Below, piece by piece: positions 25,939 to 31,860 of a stretch of 39,462 nucleotides of DNA. Source of the stretch: a virus; IMG/VR virus record IMGVR_UViG_3300022540_000486, positions 1 through 39,462 of that record; one strand, 5' to 3'. Below the pieces are notes generated by a model. That model did not search any database and was not told the origin of the DNA. It saw only the letters and a program-made list of their open reading frames with translations. Made by a program: the position numbers and the translations under genes. The stretch's first letter is position 1; each line of letters starts with the position of its first letter.

Positions 25939-26330
25939 TGATTCACCGCCCTTTTGACTCGTTCTTTGAATTGTGGCCAGCCTTCCCCGATTAGAGGTGA
26001 AAGCCTATGCTTCCCGCCTAAAGCCAGCCAGTCTTTATTCTCTTTCGGCCAGGTAATAACTTGAGGCGCCGCGTCGAATTCATCTTCCCAGTTGTCATTT
26101 AATAGGAATCTACGCGGGCTCATTATGTAGCCAGCCTGCCAGCGGACATCATTCTCAACCCTATCTCTGACCGCGGCTATAATCTGATCGGCCATAGCGT
26201 CAAGCTTCCGGCGCTTCCATATTTTCAGTGAGGCCACTTTATCTACCTTGCTCGGGTAAACCTTCCAGAAATCATCGAATCTGGCTGTAGAAGATTCTCG
26301 TATTTCCTGGCCGCAGCATTCGCACTTCAT
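25935..26330 (-). CDS. DnaT-like/replication initiator C-terminal domain protein
   Basis: 131 aa. The ATG at 26330 overlaps the methyltransferase stop (ATGA). An N-terminal CECCGQ zinc-knuckle-like start is followed by RFDDFWKVYPSKVDKVASLK, then a tryptophan-marked helix (IWKRRKLDAMADQIIAAVRD) and WQAGYIMSPRRFLLNDNWED. The FW..YP...W and GYI-P-FL-WEDE pattern is characteristic of DnaT-type/phage replisome organiser C-terminal domains that bind DNA and load helicase. No full initiator domain is present upstream, so this is a short version. Confidence 0.65.
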   Translation of the reverse strand: MKCECCGQEIRESSTARFDDFWKVYPSKVDKVASLKIWKRRKLDAMADQIIAAVRDRVENDVRWQAGYIMSPRRFLLNDNWEDEFDAAPQVITWPKENKDWLALGGKHRLSPLIGEGWPQFKERVKRAVNQ

Positions 26331-26995
26331 GGTCGGCCCCATTGCTCGGCGAATGCTTTTGACCATCCATTGTAAGTTTCTGCTCTGATTTTCCAGCGAT
26401 CTTCGGAAGGGGTTAATTTATTCTGGCCGCTATCCGTTTGGTTGGCCCATCGCTCAACCAGCTTTCCGGAGCCTCGGGGCCATTCTACAATCCGTCCGGC
26501 GATATTCTTGGTGGGAATAAGCAAAGGCAAATTCTTGAGCCAGAGGCCGGTGATCTTGCTTGCATCGTCACCAAACTGGTGCGGCTGAATCCATTGGTCC
26601 GCCTTTCTAATTCTCGTCCCGATAACTCCGCGAGGATTTTCGAGAGCGATCTTTTCGATTTTGGCATTCAAAAGAAACCGGACAAATTCCAGCGCTTCCT
26701 CTCTGGCCTCCCTTCTCTCTGCGCCAATTAGAGTCTCAGTCTTCATGTTGCGCGGCTTGCCTTTAATCATCGGCACATCAGCATAAGCCCATTCGGCAGA
26801 GTTGGTTAAATAAGTGCAATCAGGGTGAGCAATCATTAGGTCCCATCCGTCATTAATAATATCGCGCACATCGCCTTGGTAATGGTCGCCTCCGGTTGAG
26901 CATGGCAGCAAATCACAGCTTACGGCCTCATGGCCTAGCTTAATGAATTCGTCACGCTCTTTTCCGCTAGAGGCGCAAGCGATAAGGACCCTCAT
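26327..26995 (-). CDS. DNA cytosine methyltransferase-like protein
   Basis: 222 aa from ATG at 26995, which overlaps the upstream microprotein stop (ATGA). Motif I-like start (RVLIACASSGKERDEFIKLG), a HPDCTYLTNSA in place of the catalytic Pro-Cys motif IV, and ALENPRGVIG as motif VI. In most phage C5 methyltransferase-like proteins the motif is HPPC; here it is HPDC. The target-recognition region is small. It may modify phage DNA against restriction, or be a degenerate relative; activity cannot be inferred. Confidence 0.65.
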   Translation of the reverse strand: MRVLIACASSGKERDEFIKLGHEAVSCDLLPCSTGGDHYQGDVRDIINDGWDLMIAHPDCTYLTNSAEWAYADVPMIKGKPRNMKTETLIGAERREAREEALEFVRFLLNAKIEKIALENPRGVIGTRIRKADQWIQPHQFGDDASKITGLWLKNLPLLIPTKNIAGRIVEWPRGSGKLVERWANQTDSGQNKLTPSEDRWKIRAETYNGWSKAFAEQWGRP

Positions 26996-27063
26996 ACAAA
27001 CACCCAAAAGGCCATGAAACCTATTGAGAATCCCAGCAGTAAATCATCTATTTTTCGTTGCAT
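26992..27063 (-). CDS. 23-aa membrane microprotein
   Basis: Very short frame: ATG at 27063 with AGGAG 8 nt upstream, ending in a TGA that overlaps the methyltransferase ATG. Sequence MQRKIDDLLLGFSIGFMAFW then VFV is a charged head plus a hydrophobic helix. The strong ribosome-binding site and ATGA junction support real translation, at least as a coupling leader. Confidence 0.5.
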   Translation of the reverse strand: MQRKIDDLLLGFSIGFMAFWVFV

Positions 27064-27128
27064 TTTCCGCTCCTGCGTTGTTGTTAAATATGACTAGAAC
27101 CCTCAAGGAAGGCTCTATGCGCTGTTGG

Positions 27129-27257
27129 CTATCTATTTTTAAAGCAACAAGAGATATAAGCTTTAGCTTGGCACTTAAGTAGTTTCCCTGCTTTATATGC
27201 AGAGATGTAAGTGTGTAAATGGGCAATTCCGTGTTTATTTATATTGGGATAGTTCAT
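27129..27257 (-). CDS. Possible 42-aa small protein
   Basis: Frame MNYPNINKHGIAHLHTYISA onward, ending FKNR. Only an imperfect ribosome-binding site (AGAGAAAG) precedes it. A competing 60-codon TTG-initiated frame overlaps it. Basic, Cys/Lys-rich. Low confidence; the stretch 27064-27320 may instead be a leader for the 23-aa microprotein and methyltransferase. Confidence 0.3.
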   Translation of the reverse strand: MNYPNINKHGIAHLHTYISAYKAGKLLKCQAKAYISCCFKNR

Positions 27258-27320
27258 TTGTCTTTCTCTTTAGTTGTTAAGTAATTCTGAATCTGACAAG
27301 AGTATGGCATAACCACAGAA

Positions 27321-27413
27321 TTAATCAAGCTTATTAAACCCTGTGAATCTAGCTATTAGCAAAACCACAATCGTATAAATCACAAAAATACCTATACCCG
27401 CCGCTATCCACAT
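27321..27413 (-). CDS. 30-aa membrane microprotein
   Basis: ATG at 27413 follows AAGGAGA. Sequence MWIAAGIGIFVIYTIVVLLI then ARFTGFNKLD: one transmembrane helix and a short basic tail, a typical phage membrane microprotein. The strong ribosome-binding site is the main support. Role unknown. Confidence 0.6.
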   Translation of the reverse strand: MWIAAGIGIFVIYTIVVLLIARFTGFNKLD

Positions 27414-27431
27414 ATTAGAATCTCCTTATAG

Positions 27432-27581
27432 TCAGTCGTATTTCGGGTTCCAGGCGCCCCCTGCAAGGCGCTTATCGTATTCCGGTAGCAGCCACCATCT
27501 TTCGTCTGATTTGGGCTTAGGTGGCGCCTGAAGGTCTCCAGTCAGTCTGATCCCAGGCCCCTTTCCCTTTGTTACAGTCAT
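27432..27581 (-). CDS. 49-aa protein overlapping the HNH 3' end
   Basis: Frame +1 to the HNH gene from ATG at 27581 (MTVTKGKGPGIRLTGDLQAP). The downstream half, past the HNH stop, is clearly protein-like (ERWWLLPEYDKRLAGGAWNP). There is no strong ribosome-binding site, so either coupled initiation, a start elsewhere, or frameshifting from the HNH gene could be used. Function unknown. Confidence 0.4.
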   Translation of the reverse strand: MTVTKGKGPGIRLTGDLQAPPKPKSDERWWLLPEYDKRLAGGAWNPKYD

Positions 27582-28131
27582 AACAAAGTACCTGTAAATT
27601 ATTGCGATTCAATTTTAATTCTGGATGCGTATGCCTTGGCTTAATGTGATCCACGCAAATTACCGCTCCAGTTTCCGGGGTGGCTCCACAGCACATACAC
27701 CTCCGGCCATATTCTTTTAAAACCTCGTATCTCAGTTTTTTCCAGTCCCACGAATCAAGAAAATCCTCCTTTTGCTTGGGTTTCGTGATTTTTACTGGAC
27801 TAATAAGAGCCTTTGCTTTCTTTCTTTTTTTTCGGGATTTGTTTCTAACCCTCTTTTTGGCTTTCTTCTTTCTGGTTTCCTCTCTATGCTTTTTTGATTC
27901 GAGGTATTCCTTTAGCGAATCTTCCCCAGTAACCCTATCGTAGTGGGAATGGATCGCTACCCTAGCCGCGGTATTACTGCTGGGTGCCATTTTCGTCAAC
28001 CCAGCAGACTTAAGGCTAGCCCCAATATCCTTAAATTTGGAGTTAGCTGTTATGCCGAAATTAGGGCATACATCCAATATCGACTGGACCACAATCTCTT
28101 TAATTTCTTGCATTTTGTTGGCGTTTGTCAT
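27517..28131 (-). CDS. HNH endonuclease with lysine-rich linker
   Basis: 204 aa. N-terminal 75 residues are helical and not recognised. Residues about 85-125 form a very Lys/Arg-rich linker. The C-terminal 60 residues are a classic HNH module: a CMCCG cysteine pair, ICVDHIKPRHTHPELKLNRN, then LQVLCYDCNKGKGAWDQ. It may be a homing-type or recombination nuclease of the leftward early operon. The ribosome-binding site is weak. Confidence 0.8.
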   Translation of the reverse strand: MTNANKMQEIKEIVVQSILDVCPNFGITANSKFKDIGASLKSAGLTKMAPSSNTAARVAIHSHYDRVTGEDSLKEYLESKKHREETRKKKAKKRVRNKSRKKRKKAKALISPVKITKPKQKEDFLDSWDWKKLRYEVLKEYGRRCMCCGATPETGAVICVDHIKPRHTHPELKLNRNNLQVLCYDCNKGKGAWDQTDWRPSGAT

Positions 28132-28206
28132 TTTCTTTATTCCATACGCGACTAATGACCTTTAGGGACACCCTAGTCTGTTGATCTGCCTAATCCGTTA
28201 AGCAGC

Positions 28207-28243
28207 TTATCCATACGAGCAGTAAGAATGAATATTGTCCACA
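28207..28243 (+). other. Pair of DnaA-box-like sites
   Basis: TTATCCATA (28207-28215) and TTGTCCACA (28235-28243), 28 bp apart in the same orientation, resemble the TTATNCACA DnaA box with one mismatch each. Together with an AT-rich tract further on and flanking repeats they could be part of a phage origin. Two near-matches can arise by chance. Confidence 0.35.
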
Positions 28244-28394
28244 ACTCTCAGCTATCCAAGCAATCGAGTCAGAAACCCTATGTGTCCGCTTAAATGGTTT
28301 TTCCTGGCCCCGGTCGAAGGGCCTCATTCTTACCGTAAATATTGTTCGCCACACAGATTCGCTCTGCCGTTGGTATACCCGAAAGCGGAAGAGT

Positions 28395-28424
28395 TTTACA
28401 AGGATAAGTAAGTTGAACTATAAT
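28395..28424 (+). promoter_or_regulatory. Sigma-70 type promoter of the small RNA
   Basis: TTTACA (28395-28400), an 18-nt spacer and a perfect TATAAT (28419-28424) on the plus strand. Start of transcription is expected near 28431. It points against the leftward operon, and no protein gene follows on the plus strand for 1.9 kb. Confidence 0.65.
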
Positions 28425-28430
28425 CAGATC

Positions 28431-28500
28431 AACGAAGCGGTCCACTAAACCCTTCGAATGGTTCGGCATCTCAATTCCAGTAGATGACCGAGCCGTTTTT
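28431..28500 (+). ncRNA. Candidate small regulatory RNA, about 70 nt
   Basis: The predicted transcript folds into two stem-loops. Stem-loop 1: CGAAG-C-GGT (28433-28441), loop CCACTAA, ACC-CTTCG (28449-28456), 8 bp with one bulged C. Stem-loop 2 is the terminator at 28460-28494. It has its own promoter, and no coding frame lies inside. It is transcribed opposite to the leftward genes between the HNH gene and an early gene. Position near DnaA-like sites and opposite strand recall OOP RNA of lambda; no sequence kinship is claimed. The loop CCACTAA is the likeliest pairing seed. Confidence 0.65.
28460..28500 (+). terminator. Intrinsic terminator of the small RNA
   Basis: GGTTCGGCATCT (28460-28471) pairs with AGATG-A-CCGAGCC (28482-28494): 12 bp with one bulged A and one wobble, loop of 10 nt. 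This is followed by G and TTTTT (28496-28500). On the minus strand no T-run follows, so it acts rightward. Confidence 0.8.
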
Positions 28501-28565
28501 ATTTCTGCATTAACAATAAACGCAGACCTTGATTTTCTATATATATCTAAATGAATATTGCCATC

Positions 28566-28581
28566 TATCTCTAAAGAGATA
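28566..28581. repeat. Perfect palindrome in AT-rich tract
   Basis: TATCTCT-AA-AGAGATA, 7-bp arms around 2 bp. The size and dyad symmetry fit an operator for a dimeric repressor or regulator. It is within AT-rich DNA between the small RNA terminator and the next leftward gene. No second copy was noticed. Confidence 0.4.
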
Positions 28582-28635
28582 TAGACATATCACCAAAGGA
28601 ATAGATTAAGCCACTCCGGCCTTGGCTGGCCGCAG

Positions 28636-28827
28636 CTAACCGCCAGCAGGGGTATAAGGCAAACGATCAGAATTTTCATCGGGATTCCTTTTTGAAGTAC
28701 GGCCAATTAATTCAAGAAATGCGCCTTGCAGAAGGCCAAAATCACCATCATTCCAGGCAATATCATACTCGTGAGCCAGCAGGAATTTCTCTAATTCTTC
28801 ACACGTTGGGTTTGATAGCAGTTTCAT
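28636..28827 (-). CDS. Small early protein, 63 aa
   Basis: The start is the ATG at 28827, overlapping the upstream stop (ATGA). MKLLSNPTCEELEKFLLAHE then YDIAWNDGDFGLLQGAFLEL: acidic, helical. Not recognised. Followed immediately by a CGGCC/GGCCG hairpin. Confidence 0.5.
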   Translation of the reverse strand: MKLLSNPTCEELEKFLLAHEYDIAWNDGDFGLLQGAFLELIGRTSKRNPDENSDRLPYTPAGG

Positions 28828-29039
28828 TTTGAATCCCAAAAGATAAATTTAATCACCACCCAGGCCACACCCAACTTTCGGATAAAGCCAATCGTGCTGA
28901 TATGTTGGGCGAACCTGGCGTTATGAACGGCAAATGGCGTGGCGCTTTTGCTTTTATATGTGATCAGTTTACCGTGAGTCAGAACAAGCGAATCCGATAG
29001 ATCAAGCTCTTGCCGGCCATCTTTTTTGTAGAAGTGCAT
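28824..29039 (-). CDS. Small early protein, 71 aa
   Basis: ATG at 29039 with AGGGAAAA upstream. Begins with polar beta-type sequence (DGRQELDLSDSLVLTHGKLI) and ends with a hydrophobic stretch GVAWVVIKFIFW, possibly membrane-associated. Unknown function. Confidence 0.5.
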   Translation of the reverse strand: MHFYKKDGRQELDLSDSLVLTHGKLITYKSKSATPFAVHNARFAQHISTIGFIRKLGVAWVVIKFIFWDSK

Positions 29040-29053
29040 TATTTTTCCCTAAG

Positions 29054-29236
29054 TTATTTACCGAAATCCATCCAGCCAGTAATTGCGCCAACAAAAGGGA
29101 TAACCCCAATAGCGTGAACGACCTCGGCTTTATATGGAGCCTCAAAATCGCACTCAGTTAGCTTGATTATATTCTTTACCCATCCAATACCGATCGCCAA
29201 TATTACGACCAATATTATAATTGGAAATGCTTTCAT
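29054..29236 (-). CDS. Small membrane protein, 60 aa
   Basis: AGGAGAAATACCAAA precedes the ATG. MKAFPIIILVVILAIGIGWV is an N-terminal membrane anchor or signal-anchor, then a short exposed part with Cys and a second mildly hydrophobic stretch VVHAIGVIPFVGAITGW. Could be an envelope-directed early protein such as superinfection exclusion; no evidence beyond topology. Confidence 0.6.
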   Translation of the reverse strand: MKAFPIIILVVILAIGIGWVKNIIKLTECDFEAPYKAEVVHAIGVIPFVGAITGWMDFGK

Positions 29237-29379
29237 TTTGGTATTTCTCCTGTTTTATAAAATAGTGGACAGGATGCTCTTGATAGTTCCATACCAGCAC
29301 GCCAATGCCTCGGTATGGATTATTATCTGAGCGTTTTCCGGTTACGTGATCGGGTTAGGATACGTGTCCATAAAACTGT

Positions 29380-29733
29380 TTAAACTTGCTCACCTATGCG
29401 CGGCATTACGCTTAGATCAACGTATGGTCCGGCTCCTATATGAAATGACCATGCCAGCCTTCCGCATGGTTTTTTCGTTGGATATTTGTCGCCATCAAGC
29501 AAAAACGCTTCCCCTGCTATTGCTTCAACAGCTTTGCGTATTGCCTCTGCAACATCTCTTTGGGAGGTGCAGCCATCTCTCCACGGGCAAGCAATTAAAT
29601 CTATGTCGTATGACAACGAACCATGAACTCCAAGTGCATAACCATGACGCCTAGCAACTTCACGCAAGGGAATAATTAAAATATCCGCTAATTCCCTACA
29701 TCGCTCTGCGTGATGGTCTGCTGATCGTTTCAT
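29380..29733 (-). CDS. Nucleotidyltransferase-fold-like phage protein
   Basis: 117 aa. GVHGSLSYDIDLIACPW (about 36-52) is the Gly-Ser...Asp-x-Asp signature of nucleotidyltransferase folds, and YVDLSVMP near residue 107 supplies a further Asp on a strand. Proteins of this kind with the GVHGSL-DIDLIA motif are common in phages and of unknown activity. No good ribosome-binding site is seen before the ATG. It may modify a small molecule, RNA or protein, or be inactive. Confidence 0.65.
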   Translation of the reverse strand: MKRSADHHAERCRELADILIIPLREVARRHGYALGVHGSLSYDIDLIACPWRDGCTSQRDVAEAIRKAVEAIAGEAFLLDGDKYPTKKPCGRLAWSFHIGAGPYVDLSVMPRIGEQV

Positions 29734-29749
29734 ATCTATTTTTTGTTAT

Positions 29750-30097
29750 TTAATCATCTATTTTGCATGGCGTTGGATTTTCTTCAAACCGCACTGCTTT
29801 GATGGTTTTTTTATTCTCCATGATGGCTTTCATAATACGATGCCTGCCGTCCATCAACTCTCCATCTTCATCAAGAATTATCGGGTATTTTAATTCAGCG
29901 GCATTTACAGATTTAATATGGCCGACTAATTCTCTCAACGTCAAATTTTCATACTTATGATAAATATTCAGGTGATCCAGCGGGATATTCATCACTGGCA
30001 AATCTTTTGATAAAACCATAAGCCTGGCTACTGACCAATTATGTTTTCCTAATTGAGCCATTTGCTCGTTTGGATGGCAGAAGCTTTTAACTTTCAT
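29750..30097 (-). CDS. ParB/Srx-like domain protein
   Basis: 115 aa. After a short basic start, NIPLDHLNIYHKYENLTLRE is the strand-helix opening of the ParB N-terminal-like fold. The ELMDGRHRIMKAI motif (about 78-90) carries the Gly-Arg-His-Arg CTPase-type loop. The rest ends in a strand AVRFEENPTP. There is no DNA-binding C-terminal domain, so it is a single-domain version. The start overlaps the Cro-like gene stop. Confidence 0.7.
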   Translation of the reverse strand: MKVKSFCHPNEQMAQLGKHNWSVARLMVLSKDLPVMNIPLDHLNIYHKYENLTLRELVGHIKSVNAAELKYPIILDEDGELMDGRHRIMKAIMENKKTIKAVRFEENPTPCKIDD

Positions 30098-30318
30098 GCA
30101 ATCTCACCGCGCTTTGCCAGCAATCTGGCGATATATTTACCCTCACTTTTGATCTCTGCGATCTTGGCAAGATTCACTGATAAATACCCTCTGCGTTTCG
30201 TCACCGCCATATTATTGGCGCTTGTGCCGAGGAAGTCTGCCAGAGCGTCATGGTTCCTGAATGCCTTAATCAGCTTCCGAAATTCCGGCCTGATCTTATT
30301 GCTTAATTTTATTCTCAT
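30094..30318 (-). CDS. Cro-like helix-turn-helix protein
   Basis: 74 aa, basic. RNHDALADFLGTSANNMAVT followed by KRRGYLSVNLAKIAEI forms a helix-turn-helix of the Cro/YdaS type. AGGAAG precedes the ATG. First gene of the leftward operon, right beside the divergent promoters, so it probably controls those promoters. No C-terminal oligomerisation domain or protease-type domain is present. Confidence 0.65.
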   Translation of the reverse strand: MRIKLSNKIRPEFRKLIKAFRNHDALADFLGTSANNMAVTKRRGYLSVNLAKIAEIKSEGKYIARLLAKRGEIA

Positions 30319-30351
30319 ATCATCTTCCTGTCATATTCGCCTTGCATTGTT

Positions 30352-30360
30352 TGTCATAAT
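30352..30360 (+). promoter_or_regulatory. Rightward early promoter, extended -10 type
   Basis: TGT-CATAAT on the plus strand matches an extended -10 (TGnTATAAT with one mismatch). The -35 is poor. TGTCATA occurs at 30329-30335 and 30352-30358, 23 bp apart, possibly operator half-sites. It would serve the operon beginning at 30409. Confidence 0.4.
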
Positions 30361-30384
30361 AGATTAAAGTTAGATGGAAATCAA
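30356..30384 (-). promoter_or_regulatory. Leftward early promoter
   Basis: On the minus strand, TTGATT (30384-30379), 17-nt spacer, TATTAT (30361-30356); predicted start near 30349, about 30 nt upstream of the Cro-like gene. The -10 overlaps the rightward -10, so one bound repressor could close both. Confidence 0.6.
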
Positions 30385-30408
30385 ATAAACCAGCCAGGAG
30401 GCGAAACC

Positions 30409-30618
30409 ATGTCAATTATACCAACAACACTTTCCTTTCAAGATCAGATACACCTTCAGAATAAACTCTATGCCTACGAGTTTGGCCTAGAGCAGATTAT
30501 CAGCTTGGCCGAATCCAACATTAAAGCCTATGAAATCGTTGGCAGGGAAGGCACTAGCGCCAGCGCCATTCTAAAAATGGCCAAAGACGTTCAGGCTCAA
30601 GTTAGCTCAAAGCCATGA
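30409..30618 (+). CDS. Small early protein, 69 aa
   Basis: First gene of the rightward operon, with AGGAGG 8 nt before the ATG. Two helices by appearance (SFQDQIHLQNKLYAYEFGLE; ASAILKMAKDVQAQVSS). No motif recognised. The stop overlaps the next ATG. Confidence 0.6.
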   Translation: MSIIPTTLSFQDQIHLQNKLYAYEFGLEQIISLAESNIKAYEIVGREGTSASAILKMAKDVQAQVSSKP

Positions 30619-31064
30619 GCATATTTTGCGAGAACTGCTGTGGGGATGGACTGTTCCATTATCCCGAAGAATACGAGATCGTTATGGATGATCCATGTTC
30701 TGACTGCGGTGGGGTCGGACTTAACTCAGATGGCGGCGATCCTATTAATAAAGAATCTTTGAATCGTCATAGCCGGATAACCGTAAGTATCTATGTAGGC
30801 GAGGCCAAAGATGAATTTGAAGAGTTCGAGGTAGCTTACTCTGGGGCTTATTACAAGGGCAGCAAGGGTTCCACAGACTCAATGGGCGCTCCTCTGGAAC
30901 CAGATGAGCCTGATGGATGGGAACTGGAGGATTTTCACATCAAGATCAATGGCGAGTGGTACAGCTTTGATCCTGATGAAGAGACGGCTACCAGCAACAA
31001 CAAAGCCCCCCACAGATGCCTGTCCGTCTATGACAGAATTATTGAATTACTTGAGGATGATTAA
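30615..31064 (+). CDS. Zinc-ribbon-like acidic protein
   Basis: 149 aa. Two Cys pairs, CENCCGDG (5-12) and CSDCGGVG (28-35), match the DnaJ-type CxxCxGxG zinc finger repeats. The rest is a strongly acidic beta-rich domain, including FEVAYSGAYYKGSKGS and EWYSFDPDEE. Start coupled to the preceding gene (ATGA). A DNA-mimic or zinc-binding adaptor role is possible but not shown. Confidence 0.5.
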   Translation: MSIFCENCCGDGLFHYPEEYEIVMDDPCSDCGGVGLNSDGGDPINKESLNRHSRITVSIYVGEAKDEFEEFEVAYSGAYYKGSKGSTDSMGAPLEPDEPDGWELEDFHIKINGEWYSFDPDEETATSNNKAPHRCLSVYDRIIELLEDD

Positions 31065-31065
31065 A

Positions 31066-31860
31066 ATGAACGACAAAACAAAAGTGATAGAGGGTGAGGT
31101 AGAAAAGTCCACCGATCTGGTAGAGAAACAGGAAACCCAGTTGATTGCTGCTGATATTACCCCAGACAGTATGCTAAATATGGCTGTGAAACAGGGCGCT
31201 GATATTGAAAGCATCCGTGAGCTATTGAAACTCAAGCGGGAATGGGAAGCTGATGAGGCAAAGAAAGCCTATGTGGCGGCAATGAATAAATTTAAAGCCA
31301 ATCCACCCGCAATTTTCAAAGATAAAACGGTTAGTTATAACGACACATCTTACACCCACGCCAGCTTGGCAAATATCGTCAAAACAATCGGGCAGGCACT
31401 GGCAGAGCATAATTTATCCCACAGGTGGGATATGGAAACGCTGGATAAAGGGACAATTAAAGTGACCTGCGTTATTACCCACGAGCTCGGGCATAGCGAA
31501 AGCGTACCTCTGGAGGCTGGAGCTGATAATTCCGGCGGCAAGAATAATATCCAAGCCAAAGGCTCAACGATCACATATTTGCAGAGATATACCCTGCTCG
31601 CGGCCACCGGATTATCTACTTTTGATATGGATGATGATGGCGCCACCAGCGAGCTTCCGGCAGAAGATCAAAGCCAGGTGAATGATTTACCAAGTTATCC
31701 ACAGGAAATGCTTGATGCTAACATTGAGAAATGGAGGAAATTAATCACCGAAGGTAAAAGCAGCGCCCCCCATATCGTCGGCATGGTGAGCACTAAATAC
31801 AAATTATCAACAGACCAAAAGCTGACAATCGCTAATTTAGAACCTCAAGGAGAGAAATGA
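31066..31860 (+). CDS. erf: ERF-family single-strand annealing protein
   Basis: 264 aa. The start is ATG at 31066, just after the previous stop; the frame is open further upstream, but that part is shadow. The ERF domain spans about 55-200: KKAYVAAMNKFKANPPAIFK then SYTHASLANIVKTIGQALAE, and GSTITYLQRYTLLAATGLST, which carries the conserved Y-x-RY-x-L segment. It anneals complementary strands for phage recombination together with the exonuclease encoded next. The short C-terminal tail is not conserved in such proteins. Confidence 0.9.
   Translation: MNDKTKVIEGEVEKSTDLVEKQETQLIAADITPDSMLNMAVKQGADIESIRELLKLKREWEADEAKKAYVAAMNKFKANPPAIFKDKTVSYNDTSYTHASLANIVKTIGQALAEHNLSHRWDMETLDKGTIKVTCVITHELGHSESVPLEAGADNSGGKNNIQAKGSTITYLQRYTLLAATGLSTFDMDDDGATSELPAEDQSQVNDLPSYPQEMLDANIEKWRKLITEGKSSAPHIVGMVSTKYKLSTDQKLTIANLEPQGEK

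Larger units (their letters stand above)
28132..28635. other. Long non-coding gap with regulatory and origin-like content
   Basis: This 504-nt stretch has no convincing protein gene on either strand. It contains two DnaA-box-like sites, a 10-bp inverted repeat (GTAAGAATGA at 28222-28231 against TCATTCTTAC at 28324-28333), AATATTGT twice (28231 and 28338), a plus-strand small RNA gene (28395-28500), an AT-rich tract (about 28530-28600) with a palindrome, and a GC-rich hairpin (28617-28632) just after the next gene. Replication origin and transcription control are both plausible. Confidence 0.6.

Noticed and set aside
27044-27226. 60-codon minus-strand frame starting at TTG
   Set aside because: No ribosome-binding site, overlaps a better-supported 23-codon microgene, and the sequence is not protein-like.
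28307-28325. GGCCC/GGGCC hairpin resembling a T-arm of a tRNA
   Set aside because: Loop size and sequence are wrong and no acceptor, D or anticodon arms are found nearby.
30904-31065. Upstream extension of the ERF reading frame
   Set aside because: Runs out of frame through the zinc-ribbon gene; ATG at 31066 just after its stop gives the expected ERF start.
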